Part shown: one piece after another, positions 11,344 to 22,413 of the stretch
Layout: each line of letters opens with the position of its first letter
Position numbering within the stretch: the first letter of the stretch is position 1
Assembly: GCA_030704615.1 (NCBI GenBank)
Contig: CM060732.1
Span: 57,023,053 to 57,087,052, forward strand
Direction: 5' to 3'
Length of the DNA: 64,000 bases
Source: Takakia lepidozioides
Taxonomy: Eukaryota > Streptophyta > Takakiopsida > Takakiales > Takakiaceae
The notes under the pieces: generated by a model
Seen by the model: only the letters and a program-made list of their open reading frames with translations
Told to the model about the DNA's origin: nothing
Database searches by the model: none
Position numbers and translations under genes: made by a program

Positions 11344-12653
11344 ATGCAAGACGAATTAAAGAAAATGCTTGAAGCTGATGTTGCTACCCCCTCTGTCTCC
11401 CCTTGGGTCAGTCCCATTGTTCTTGTAGCTAAGAAGGATGGCACCACGCGCTTCTGTGTTGATTTTTGTCGTCTTAATTCTCTCACCAAAAAGGACGTTT
11501 ATCCCTTGCCTAGGATCCGTGATACTCTTGATCAACTCAATGGTACCAGTATTTTCTCTTCCCTGGATCTGGCTGCTGGTTTTTGGCAAGTGCCCCCTGA
11601 CTGACTCTGCGAAGGAGAAAACCGCCTTCACTTGCAAACAGGGCCTTTTTCAATTTGAGACCATGCCTTTTGGCTTGTGCAACGCCACAACTAACTTTCA
11701 ACAACTTATGGACGTGGTTTTGGGTAATCTCCGTTGGGAGTGTGCCTTAGTCTATGTAGATGACATCAAGGTTTATTTATCCTCATTTGCGGCTCATATG
11801 CTTGATCTTAAAAGGGTGTTGTGCAGACTCAGGAGGTGTTGGATTAAAAGTCAAACCCAAAAAGTGCGGCCTGTGCATGGCCGAACTCCATTTCCTTGGT
11901 CATTTGCTTTCTGCAGCTGACATTCGCCCTGATCCTGACAAAGTCAAAGCTGTCTGGGAATACCCTACCCCCTGCGACAAGAACTGCATACGCGCTTTCT
12001 TGGATTTGGCTTCTTACTATTGTTGTTTCATTAAACATTTTGCCAAAATAGTTGCTGCCCTCAATCACTTGCTCTGCAAGAATGTGAAGTTCAGCTGGGG
12101 TCCTTCACTTCTTTCCGCTTTTGAAAAGCTCAAAATTGCTCTTGTCTCTGCTCCTATCTTAACCTTCCCTGACTTCAGTCTACCGTTTCTGCTTCAAACT
12201 GATGCTTCAGATGTGGCTGTATCTGCCATTCTATGCCAAAAACGTGATGGCAAGGAGCATGTGGTTGCTTATGCATCCCGCAAGTTAGATAAGCATGAAC
12301 ACAACTATGGAATTACTGATAAAGAGGGTCTAGCGGTTATCTTTGGTATTAAACATTTTCGCCAGTACCTTCATAGATGTTCTTTTGTTGTTGATACTGA
12401 TCATCTTAACTTGAAGGCCCTTAAAACGCCTCATGAGCTCTCTGGACCACTTGCTCGCTGGTCCTTGACTCTTCAAATGTTTGACTATGATATTCGCTAC
12501 AAGAAAGGCAAAGCCAATACAAATGCTGATGCTCTAACTCGCACCGAGGCTAAGTTTACTCAACCTTACACTACTCTTGATGATCTAGCCAAACACTGTT
12601 CTTCTGATTCCTCCCCTGCAGGTAATATTGCTCCTGATGGTCCTGATTTGTAG
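11344..12653 (+). pseudogene. Reverse transcriptase and RNase H
   Basis: RT begins around VSPIVLVAKKDGTTRFCVDF and has the SLDLAAGFWQ block, FGLCNATTNFQ and the catalytic YVDD (near 11,755). RNase H follows with TDAS, an E in the YGITDKEGLA block, and DTDHLNLKAL, ending in NADALTR. Frameshifts near 11,600 and 11,815 spread it over three frames, and a stop just before 11,344 separates it from the dUTPase-like domain. Confidence 0.93.
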
Positions 12654-12965
12654 GCACTTTTTGCCACTTCTGTCTCTTCCCTACCTGATCTCATGTCTCA
12701 TTGGGATCTGCTTTCCTTTGCAGCTGGTTAGATTGGTTTAGGGTATTGTCCTGACACTGAGGTCATCTCCGAAGGTATCGCTGGTATCCCACTCTCATTC
12801 CATGCACTCTACTTTCTCTACCGCTGCTCCTGGTTTCTTGTCCAGGCTTCTCCATAGGGATTTTTGCTTGTGAGCTTCACCAGGCCATCCTGCTATGTCA
12901 TCAAGCAGCCCCTTGCCAAGTAGTTGAGCTGATCCTCACCTGGAGCCAACTGAGGCGGACACTCC

Positions 12966-14350
12966 ATGGTGGCTCACACTAACTTCTGGGTGTGGCTATG
13001 TACTGCTACAGTCATGGACGATCACCTTCATCAAGCCCTTCTCCAGAGGTGTAGCACTGGCACACATCTGCAGGGCCTCTCCTCTCACACCAAAAGGCAA
13101 GTCAACTATCATCTCCCTAGCCATTGGGAGCATGAAGGTAAATTGCTGAAGGTGGTTTGTCTTCAAGGGCAGGAAAGTGTCGTGGAGGTCCCTACTAGGA
13201 GCTCTGTCCCTTCATTGCTTGAACTGTATCATTGTTCTCTTTATGCTGGTCATCTTGGAGTTGAGAAAACTGTGAAGTGGCTTCAGGAAAAGTACCACTA
13301 GAAAGGCCTAATCAAGGATGTTCAAGATTTTATTGCTAAGTCTGTTCCATGCAAGTCCAAAACCCTGCTGCCTAGAACCGTGGCTCCTCTTAAACTTCAA
13401 CCAATCCCTGTAAACAGAGATGTTTGCACGGGTTGGCTTAGCTCAAAACTACGACCAAGGGCAATAGCTACATAGGCGTGGCTACTGATTACCTGTCTAA
13501 ATGGGTTGAGATCCGGCCTTTGGTTGCTAAGGACAGTGATGAGGTGGTTCAGCTATTTTTTGATGAAATCCTCTTGCGGCATGGCTGCCCCCTTGAGATT
13601 TTGACAGACCAAGGTACTGAATTCTGTAACCAGTTGATGGAGGTTGTGTGTTTTAACCTTGATGTTAAACATCGTTTGACTACCCCGTACAATCCACAGT
13701 GCAATAGACTCACTGAAAGGTTCAACAAAACCATGTGTCAACTTCTAGAGAAGAATGGTGCCCTGACTAATGAGTGGGATATCACTTTATCCATCCTCAT
13801 TTTTGCCTATAGGACCTCAGTGCATGCTAGTACCCGCTGTTCTCCCTTTGAGCTACTCTATGGTCGCAAGGCTCGCACCCCACTTCATGTTCCCATGTTA
13901 CACACTTAAGTGGAGGAGCCTCTCATATGGGAAGATTTTCTCAACCATCTCACTGCTCATCGTTTAAGCTTACTAGAGACTGCCAAGCATAATATTCAAG
14001 TTTCTCAGGTAGCACAGGCTGGAAACTACAATAGAAGGGTTGTTTATTCTGAAAAAATTGCTTTAGGCCAGACTGTGTGTGTACACTTGCAGCCAGGGAA
14101 ACAAGTGACCAAATCCAAGATGCGCATTGATGGCCCCTACTTGATTCATACCATTCTCCCGGGGCTTCAGTACAGGCTTCTTCCCCAACATCCCTCTACT
14201 GCGGAGCTTGCTGGAACTGTTCATGTTTCCCAGTTAGTTCCTTCCAAGCTGCAATTCGATCTAACCTGCATCAATGTGGAGAACCGACATGTTGTCTTGA
14301 CACCCAGGAAGCGAGCTCGTCTGGACTTGGCCTCAGATCTGTCGGCATAG
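12966..14350 (+). pseudogene. Integrase (broken)
   Basis: The N-terminal zinc region is recognisable around 13,200-13,370 (HCSLYAGHLG, then C-x2-C with damage). The catalytic core follows from 13,478, with DYLSKWVE, LTDQGTEF and RLTERFN supplying the D, D, E residues. The C-terminal region to 14,350 has the SKMRIDGPYLI and VSQLVPSK blocks typical of Ty3/gypsy integrases and no chromodomain. Stops near 13,300 and 13,909 plus frameshifts disable it. The element would otherwise integrate cDNA into chromosomes. Confidence 0.9.
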
Positions 14351-14631
14351 TCTAGTCGTGACATTTTGATTTGAATTGGACTGGTTTTGCCCTCATTATT
14401 TCTTTCTCTAGTAGATCTCAAGTTGCACTTATCACGGGATAGGGTTTTTCCACAACAAGGTTTTGTCCTTCGCTCACTTTGCTGAGCAAGGTTTTCCTTG
14501 TTGCGGTTTTTTCACCTCATCTCGGTGTAGCCTTGAGTAGCTTTGCTCCCTTTTTGAGCATTGTGTTTTCATCGTTAGCTCGCTGGAGCTCGCTCCTATG
14601 TGTGCCAGGAGGCTTTACATATGTAATGGCC

Positions 14632-15085
14632 AGATTCCCTCCCCCTGATTTTTCAACATTTGGATGAATGAACGATGAAAAGTGTGGATGATGGCCGTTG
14701 GGGAAAGCATGGATGAACTGGCAGTCCTATTTATAAACAGGAAGTGTCTTATGCTAACAGCTACTTTATCTCTAAGCTAGAAGAGGTGGCATCCCAGCTG
14801 GATGGGCACCTGGATTGGCCATTCTGTTAAGATAAGATCATGGACCCTCGTTTATAAAAAGGATCAGCACGGTGTTTAGGGTGGCTGATGTTCATTGGAA
14901 AAGTGTGCTATCTGTGTACGGTGTGATGGATGTGTGAATGCTTGGATGAGTCAGAATCGTAAGGAGGGCATCCCAAGCCTCTGCGCAATATCCCTTCTTC
15001 CTCGCACGCTAGTTCTGCCGAGCTAACATCCCCCTGCTTAGCATGAACAGGTAGAGGAGAGGAATAACCCGGTAGTGCAGAATCT
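14632..15085 (+). repeat. 3' LTR of dUTPase-bearing gypsy element
   Basis: The partner of 6,802-7,294, starting TGTAATGG and ending GCAGAATCT in both copies. A purine-richer stretch GCCAGGAGGC lies just upstream and may be the remains of the polypurine tract. The TATA box is at 14,853-14,860. Confidence 0.9.
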
Positions 15086-15238
15086 GGCTTTACAGCGACA
15101 GCTGACAAATCAGGCCCCCCTGATAGAGAGAGGACATTTATTATCAACCAAAAACAAAAAAGAAGAAAAGAAAAAGAATTTAGAAAGAAAAGCTGTTTAT
15201 GTATTATGGAGTAAATAAATAAATAAATAAAAATTAAA

Positions 15239-15462
15239 ATTTTCTTACCCTTTTTTCTTTTTTTGGGTTTCCAAGGAAGCTCACAAGCCGCAGCCCGAAG
15301 GCAGAGAGACAGACGACAGGGAGTTGAACCCGAGACCCGCAAGCCAGTACGCCACGCTAGTCGGGCGATCCGTGTGAGTGCGACGGTGGTGCTTTGGGAA
15401 GGTTTTCACGGACGCTGCCCGAAGATAAATTCTGCACAGCAGAAGAGACAAAACAAACAAAA
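15239..15462 (-). repeat. tRNA-like SINE copy 1 joined to flank duplicate (right copy)
   Basis: On the minus strand, a RNA polymerase III B-box-like GGTTCAACTCC lies at 15,330-15,320, downstream of a TGGCGTACTGG A-box-like stretch. About 60 bp further comes an A-rich tail (plus-strand T runs at 15,251-15,265). The same unit recurs at 16,072-16,213. This layout is typical of tRNA-derived SINEs. Positions 15,354-15,462 duplicate 6,638-6,735. Confidence 0.5.
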
Positions 15463-15896
15463 CTTTTTTTTTGCTTAAAAACAAAAAGAGAACAGGGGAC
15501 TTGGCTCTGGTTGGGAACTTTATTGCTGAATTATTGAAGGGAAAAAAATTAAAACCCTTGAGGCTGCCATAAGGCATATCGCATGGGAGCCATGCATGAT
15601 AACTGATGTTCGTCACCGAGGATACTTCCCGGATATTCCGTAAGAAGATCGAGTGCTCTACCGTCGTGCTGCCTAAAAAGTTGGCTTTTCTAAGCCCATG
15701 GGAGGGTGTGTGAACCCCTGGAAAAAACTATGTGACAGAAGACAAAGACTGAGTCGTACTGCCGACTGGAGGACTATCAGATAGTTCCAATAAATCTTCC
15801 TGTCCAAGACCAAGCAATGCTTAACCGCATGCAATGCTCTTCTGCCTGCAAAGAAGAACAAGCTAAAAAAAACAAAACTAGATCTATTAAACCCTT

Positions 15897-16213
15897 TTTT
15901 TTTTTTTTTTTTTAAAGAGAACAAGGGACAGTGGCCCTGAGCATTTTATTTGGACATTTATTATCCAACAAAACTCAAAACCAAAACAAAATAAGAAGAA
16001 AAGAAAAATAATTTAGAAAGAAAAGCTGTTTATGTATTATGGAGTAAAAAAATAAAAAAAAATAGTCTAAATTTTCTTACCCTTTTTTCTTTTTTTTGGT
16101 TTCCAAAAGGAAACACCAGCCCCAGCCCGAAGGCAGAGAGACAGTCGACAGGGATTTGAACCCCAGACCCGCAAGCCAGTACACGAGTGGCGTACTGGCA
16201 CGAGGCCACAGCC
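15897..16213 (-). repeat. tRNA-like SINE copy 2 with A-rich tail and adjacent poly(T) element end
   Basis: The region 15,948-16,190 repeats 15,130-15,345, including GAAAAGCTGTTTATGTATTA. On the minus strand, GGTTCAAATCC (16,162-16,152) matches a pol III B box and is followed by an A-rich tail (T-rich on plus, 16,078-16,098). A second poly(T) tract at 15,897-15,914, followed by AGAGAACAAGGGACA, matches the start of the LINE end at about 31,290, so it is probably another retroposon 3' end. Confidence 0.5.
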
Positions 16214-16611
16214 CTGTTGTGAATATCATTTTGTTGACAGTGGGAAAATGTATTTGTTTGAATTAGATATTTGTGAGTCTGCCCGCGGCCATGGGAGCAG
16301 CGTTTGTCTGCAAGCTTCGGTTGCAGAGATGGAGTGATACTAGTTCGGAGGCATGGAGACGCGTATACGATGGAGGAGAGAGAGGTGCGGTCTAGTGGAA
16401 GATGGGAGCTGTGCAGGTAGTATTTGAAAGGGCTGTGAAGCATTATCGCCATGATGGATAACCGGCCTGTTGTTGATGGAGAGCGTGATTGTGAAGATGA
16501 GAGAGTGATTCAGGCTGGGACTGGTTTTCGAGATAGAGAGGGAGGAGGGAGAGCTCATGTGCGTGAGACTAGCAGAGGCGGAGACAAGTTGAGTCTTCAG
16601 CTGAGACGAGT

Positions 16612-18799
16612 GTGGTAGTGGGGAGAGGAATGGGAAGAGCGAAGGAGCACATGTGGTCCAAGGAGCTGGGGTGTCAAGCGGCTATTAAATTTCACAGTAC
16701 AGCGTGCTCGGATATGCGAGTGAATGTGATATTTTCAGTAATTGTGGGTCTGGCCTTCTTCCTCTCAGTCGCGCAATTGTTTCCGTACAGAGTGATAGAC
16801 CCTCGTAAGTTTTGGTGCTCAGATGCAGTCGATCATGTGTCAGTAGTATCTCAATCCCATCACGCTCTCCCAGAGTCTCTTTTGCATGAGAAGGTTAACA
16901 CCTCAACCATAGATTTGAGCCACGGAGAGGTGCGTATCTTTCGTCCGCATGGAATGGCAGCACATTTATTCATAGAAATGGGAACCTATCGGGGCGGGCC
17001 CCGCAGTTTTTCCGTAGTGGGTTTGGCCTCCAAGCCTGTTGAGTATTTGCATCAACCCCCGTATGAATGTGAGTGGGTCTCCACCAACCCGAAGAATAGC
17101 GTTGTAAAAGGTGCGGTGAACAGGATCTTGCCCGACTGGAACTACGGGAGGTTATATACCGTAGTAGTTTTGACATGCAATTTCTCAGAGGACGTAGGCA
17201 CCGACAGAACGGGCGGGGAGCTCATCCTCTATGCTAGCTATGGCGACGAGTACAGAAAGCCTGAGAGAATCGTTGCACTCACAGAAGTCCCAGGGGAGTA
17301 TAATGCAACGATGTTTGCGCCTCCCTACCCTTATGACTACGTCTATTGTGGATCATCTGTCTACGGTGATGTAAGCCCACAAAGAATGCGCGAATGGATT
17401 GCCTATCATGCCTACGTCCTCGGCAACCGCTCACACTTTATACTGCATGATTCAGGGGGTTTCCATGACGATGTTAGAAAGGTTTTGGAGCCTTGGATCA
17501 GAAAAGGAAGGGTCACTATACAGAACGTAAGGCAGCAGGAAATCTATGATGGTTATTACCACAACCAGTTTTTGATTGTCAATGACTGCCTCTTCCGGTC
17601 GCGGTTTTTGGCTGAGTGGACATTCTTCTTCGATGTGGATGAGTACTTGTACGTGCCCCCTACAACCAGTCTGTCTGATGTTTTGTCGGAGACTGAAAAT
17701 GTGACACAGATTACGTTCGAGCAAGTTCCCATCTCGAATCAGCTGTGCATGCTTGACAATACCACGAAGTCCCAAAGGTATGTGGTATAACAGCACTAAA
17801 CTTTTTCCTCACCTCCTAAAGAAATTGCGTGCAAGGTAGGGTTGGAGGTTTGCATTTGATCTCCTTTGGAAGCGGGTGTAAGAAAAAGAATCGGATGGGA
17901 CTTGCTTGTGTAGAGGTGCACAAGATCGGCAGTAGTGGAACTTCAAATCAAGTTAGGGAGAAAGAGATTTTGTTACGTCTGGAATGACGAAAGGACCCAA
18001 GGGACACGGGCAGGGGGTTAAGTGTGGAGAGAGAAACATTGTGAAACAGTTAAAAGGGTAGACGAGGGAGGTTGTGGGGGATAATGTACTGCACAAGATG
18101 GGTGTGTGGAAGAAGTTATACAATCTGACCTAACAGGCTCTGATGATCAGCTGGTCCACCTATTAGTTAGGGTGAAGTTTCTATCCATTTGTTAGAGGAT
18201 GCTTGCCGCAGGATCAGTTTGAGATCGAGTAGATTCTGTCTGCTCCAGTGTTGCATATCTTCTCTGCCTCTGCTTGGGTTTGTTATGTTCATGTTCCTTG
18301 GTGGGCGCATGTATTCTAGATTGAGAGGAGTGTGTGGAAAATGAACATTGAACCTGGCTGTTGTTGTGAGAGGGCTGTCTTGAACTGGACTTCAGTCCAA
18401 CGAACGAGGCTTACTGGTGTCCTCCCTTTGTGTTGTGGCAGAAAATGGGGATTCGAAAAGCTGGTTTTTAGGCAAGTTTTGAAGAGGGGGGTGCGGTATG
18501 ATCGCAAATATGTCCTCAAGGCTAGGCACGCAGAAGCAACAGGGGTTCATATGTCAATGAACATGAAGAAGGGGAAGAACGAATATGTGAAAGGCAACAA
18601 AATCCGGTACTATCACTATCACGACACTATCAACACCCGACGAGAAGTTTGTCGAGAGTTTGTGGAGCCCCAAAACAAGACAAATCCTATCAAGCTTGGA
18701 AAGGCTTATCACAGGATAGATGAAAGTATGCTGCCACTTGTCAACACTGTTAAGCAATTTGAGCTTGCAACCATTGGGCACCAACCGCACATTCTTTAG
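16612..18799 (+). CDS. GALS: GALS-type beta-1,4-galactan synthase (GT92 family)
   Basis: Two exons: 16,612-17,777 (donor AAAG|GTATGT) and 18,442-18,799 (acceptor GGCAG|AAAATGGG), giving about 507 residues. A single membrane segment at about residues 38-57 makes it a type II Golgi protein. The GT92 (DUF23) domain follows, with YDYVYCGSS, HFILHDSGG, FFDVDEYLYV (DxD metal-binding motif) and, in exon 2, KWGFEKLVFR and KIRYYHYHDTINTRRE. GT92 enzymes of plants add galactose to pectic beta-1,4-galactan in the Golgi. The length fits the family. Joining the exons restores one frame across the intron (phase 2). An in-frame ATG at 16,714 just before the membrane segment is an alternative start. Confidence 0.93.
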
Positions 18800-19920
18800 T
18801 GCATCTGTAACCACTATCCCTCAGTGTACTGAGCTTGCATCCTGCATATCAATGATGGTGGTTGGAATGGGATTCCAACGAGAGGCACGTGCAACACCTC
18901 TCTTTCAAGTGGGCTCATGACGGAATCTGCAGTGCTCGTAGCTGTGCAGTGACAATGCACCTTACCTTTGCCACTCCATATGCTGACAGTTCCACATCTG
19001 GAGCACCTCCTTCCCTCCAAATTTGAACCACACTGGGTCATGAGGTTCGGAAATGCTAGTGCGTCAGTCTCAACACGCATAATCTGGTCTGAAAGGGAAT
19101 GTGTGCATGAATTTGCTCACAATTGAAGGGTAGCTTGTCAGTAGCACCTGCTCACGATGAGAAATTCATCCATGCTGTAATGGTTCTGCTCTAGCAATGG
19201 CCCCAGTCAACAGAAAGGTCAGCACTGTAGTGAATCTGAAAATCTCAACTATCTGAAGGCATTTGGGAGGTGAATTCCTGCACAGATAGGAGTCGCTAGC
19301 TGCTATAATAACCCAAGCAGGTCTTGAGCATTCTTGTAAGATTTGCTGGAAGCCAGGGTGTGGTAATCTGTGGTTGACAGCAACTTGACAAGGCTTTTCC
19401 ATTGATTGGAGTTGACAAGATCTTAATAGTCTTCTCCCGTTGATAGGAGTTGAACCTCTCCTGGTATACAATTCTTTGAAGCTTAAGCCACTTAGAGTAT
19501 TGCAATGACAATCTTCTGCACTAGTTAGTGTGGATCTTCTGCCATCTTTAGTGCCATGGATCTCTGGCATATTTCATGATGACATTTGATTCCAACTGCG
19601 CTGAGCTCATTATGGAGCCATGAGGGCCAAGAGTTGGAATTGTGTAAATTGAGGAACAGAGTAAGTGTATAGTCGCCAGGTTGCTTTTGTGCAGCTGGTA
19701 AATGTGGTGCTCATTTGGGTGAAGCTCGAAGAGTTGAACTATGGCAAAGGTTGACTCATCAGTTACTCTCTGGAAGATGGTAGACGGATGGGAGCTTTGG
19801 GGAGGGACATTTGAGGTCTGGTGGCTCTTAGTAAGCTTATCAGACAAATCTCTGACTATATAGGACAATCTGGGGTATAAATAAAACAAGGATACTACTA
19901 CTGCCCCAGGCCCTCCTTCC
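18800..19920. other. Intergenic after GALS, no gene recognised
   Basis: Several frames of 60-170 codons open on both strands, mostly on minus between 19,170 and 20,050, but none has a recognisable domain or splice structure. It includes the GALS 3' flank. A weak minus-strand CxxC-type cysteine pair near 19,010 was not enough to call a gene. Confidence 0.5.
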
Positions 19921-20559
19921 ATGGCATTCCACATTGAACTCATCAATGAACGAATACAATGGTGTGTTCCAATGAAAATGACGAATGCCAGTACAAAGAT
20001 ACAAATGGAATTATCCAAGAACGTTTTGTTCATACTCACAAGCGGTTTGGTCACTAGAGAATCAATTGAAAGAGAGAGAGAAGGAATGAAAGAAACAAAA
20101 AAGAAACGTCAAAAAGTCCACATTGAACTCATCAATGAACGAATACAATGGTGTGTTCCAATGAAAATGACGAATGTCAGTACAAAGATACAAATGGAAT
20201 TATCCAAGAACGTTTTGTTCATACTCACAAGCGGTTTGGTCACTAGAGAATCAATTGATACAGGGAGAGAAGGAATGAAAGAAACGAAAAAGAAACGTCA
20301 AAAAGTCCAGGACCCACACATCCTAAGTACAGGTGTTATGACACATACTAGCTGGTTCTTGCCTATGCCTATCCCATCTGCTTACCACGGAGGTATCAAA
20401 CAAAATGGATGTGAGAGCTTTACTATGTGGTTCCAGGATAAGGAGAATCTTCAAAGGGTGCTAGAAAGTTTGATGAATCAAAAGTACTGCCAAGTTCGCG
20501 CCACCTATGAGCCCTTAACTGTGTACTACAATGATTATATATTGGTCAGGTGGACTTAG
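19921..20559 (+). CDS. Unrecognised ORF with in-frame 63-residue duplication
   Basis: A 212-codon open frame. Residues about 4-66 and 67-129 are a direct duplication encoded by a 189-bp DNA repeat. The unduplicated C-terminus from 20,310 (WFLPMPIPSAYHGG, CESFTMWFQDKENL, YYNDYILVRW) has the composition of a real conserved exon, but I do not recognise the family. The reverse strand is also open across the repeat. It may be the last exon of a host gene whose 5' exons I could not define, or a pseudogene. Confidence 0.35.
   Translation: MAFHIELINERIQWCVPMKMTNASTKIQMELSKNVLFILTSGLVTRESIEREREGMKETKKKRQKVHIELINERIQWCVPMKMTNVSTKIQMELSKNVLFILTSGLVTRESIDTGREGMKETKKKRQKVQDPHILSTGVMTHTSWFLPMPIPSAYHGGIKQNGCESFTMWFQDKENLQRVLESLMNQKYCQVRATYEPLTVYYNDYILVRWT
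19930..20307 (+). repeat. 189-bp tandem duplication
   Basis: Unit 1 is 19,930-20,118 and unit 2 is 20,119-20,307. They are nearly identical apart from a few substitutions such as GAATGCCAG versus GAATGTCAG and GAAAGAGAGAG versus GATACAGGGAG. The length is a multiple of three and the frame is kept. Confidence 0.95.
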
Positions 20560-21189
20560 TGCAACGATCGCCAGATTGGTGGAGTTTCAGATTCAGAGGG
20601 CACCTCAACTTGACCATTCATCGACCCATGTGGGAGAGGAAGATGACAATTTGTGCATGCATCATCATGATTTTAGTACGAACTTTCGGATGCTTCTGTA
20701 AACAACACCAAAGCAGATGTGGCAATTCAATGTGAATAATGCTCTCTGGACATCATGTGCGAAGTTGAGGTATAATCATATACTTGACGATCATCCAAGC
20801 AATTGATATGTTCCTGAAAAGAGAGAGTGACAGAAGCAAGATGGAAGCATGCATGAAGGATCACACCCCTGTAACTGCTCCCATATCCAAGTCAAGACCT
20901 AGTACTACAGTTTCTTACAGCCACACTGCCACAGGACCAATCTTGCATAACACTTATCTGATTCAGCTTGCAGGCACAGTTAGCGAGCACTGAGCATCTA
21001 AGGTGCTTCCTGCCACAAAGATTTAGGGCCACAAGATCATGACAAGACGATCGATTGCTTTTCACAGTAACCAAAGCAGATCATGTGCCAGATGACAGCA
21101 CATCAAAGTATGTGACCCAGTCAAGCTAATGAGGCGAGGTCACGCAAATATCAAAAAGTGAATGCGCGCGAATCTTGTGAAGCGCAAAG
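20560..21189. other. Intergenic, no gene recognised
   Basis: This lies between the unrecognised ORF and the 3' end of SmD1 (minus strand), so it holds the SmD1 3' untranslated and flanking sequence. Only short unrelated frames are seen. Confidence 0.5.
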
Positions 21190-22413
21190 CTACCGCCCAC
21201 GTCCGCGTCCCCTACCACGGCCTCGCCCGCGTCCCCTGCCCAGAGGTTTTCCTGCATATACATCACAGTAAACATTACTTCACCACTCAATCTGATCATT
21301 GAAAGGTATAATTAAAATGTAATCAGCATTTATGGTTTGGGCCAGAAGCTGGATTGCACAAGGGATGACAAGAGTCTAGCAACCTACTGGCAGCTACCCG
21401 AAGGATACATACACATGACTGATTGCCATTTTCAAATACCTGAGACTTGGATTTCTGGTCAGTATAGTGAAACAAACCGGCTCCTACTGACGCTCCATCA
21501 TCTCCATAGGATCACAGGTAAGTGTATGTCTTATCAAACCAGCAACTGCCCAGGCTTCTGCCCAAGCTTATCAAACAAGCATTTACCGAAGCCAAGAGGC
21601 ACAGTGAACAAAGAAAAGGTCATTGCTTGCAGTTCCTAACACAAGTGGATGCCTTTGGATGGGATGACAAGTAGAATTCGAGCAGCATCATCCTGTGCTA
21701 ACCAGGCTGTGAGAAGGGAGCGGACAGAATGAGGAGGGACATGGCTTCCAAGCAGGGAGACAGAATAGCCAAGGACAGGGAGCAGGGAGTGGCACCAACA
21801 ATATTGCAGTTACAAACAGCACAATTAGGAAAAGCATTTATGAGTAGCTGGAGGCCTACCAGCAACAGGCTTCTTGGCCTTCACGTGAGGAGTATCATCA
21901 ACCAGCAACGTGTCAAGATTCAAGCTGTCCGGCAGAATGTAGTATCGAATGTTGTTCCCTCGGATGCTGAGATTCTCAAGTGTAACAGGGTTCTTCCCTT
22001 TCAGAGTGAGTTTCACAGTTTTCAGATGAGTGTTCATGCTGATATCCACTCCTGCAAGAGATTTTCCTTTCAAAGTTAGACTGAGCATTCTTTGTTAGTT
22101 GCTACTTAAACAAGAACGGTCTGCTACCATGTGCCTAACCCTAACAGGACGTTGGAATAGGGCAGAAAAGACCTGTCACGGTGCCATGCACGATGGTGCC
22201 GTTCTTCAGTTCTATGGACACTGTCTCATTATTCAGCTTCATCAAAAACCTGCGCACCCCCCCACACATGCATACTCCTGTCCATCAAAAGTCTCTTGCA
22301 GCAAATCCAAGCCCTTGTAAAACTGAAACAAAGAAACCCACAAAGAAACCTTCACTCCCAACACGGAGAAGATCATTGCGGAGGATGCCAGTGCCCAACC
22401 TGACGAGCTTCAT
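21190..22413 (-). CDS. SmD1: Spliceosomal small nuclear ribonucleoprotein SmD1
   Basis: Four exons on the minus strand: 22,413-22,400, 22,249-22,173, 22,051-21,860 and 21,251-21,190. All junctions have GT/AG and the joined frame gives 114 residues, the usual SmD1 length. The protein starts [19 protein letters not shown] (Sm1), continues [15 protein letters not shown] and [16 protein letters not shown] (Sm2), and ends KPVAG|KPLG followed by a run of Gly-Arg pairs. SmD1 is part of the heptameric Sm ring on U1, U2, U4 and U5 snRNAs in the nucleus, and the RG tail is the arginine-methylation target. The first exon has only 14 coding nucleotides. Confidence 0.97.

Larger units (their letters stand above)
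6802..15085 (+). mobile_element. Ty3/gypsy LTR retrotransposon with dUTPase-like domain (degenerate)
   Basis: An element of about 8.3 kb bounded by two similar LTRs starting TGTAATGG. The internal order is gag with zinc knuckle, DTG protease, dUTPase-like domain, RT with YVDD, RNase H, and integrase with an HHCC-like start and DDE core. RT before integrase is the Ty3/gypsy order. No chromodomain is seen after the integrase. Several frameshifts and stops break every part, so it is not autonomous now. A convincing target-site duplication was not found at the LTR edges: the left neighbour is ACCGA and the right neighbour is GGCTT. Confidence 0.93.

Noticed and set aside
14621-15094. GGCTTTACA on both sides of the 3' LTR (14,621-14,629 and 15,086-15,094) as a target duplication
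   Set aside because: The left copy is internal to the element, just upstream of the 3' LTR, not at its outer left border, so it cannot be a target duplication of the whole element.
16152-16162. Functional tRNA gene on the minus strand
   Set aside because: The B-box-like sequence is present, but no cloverleaf with matching acceptor stem could be formed by eye, and an A-rich tail follows. A SINE explains it better.
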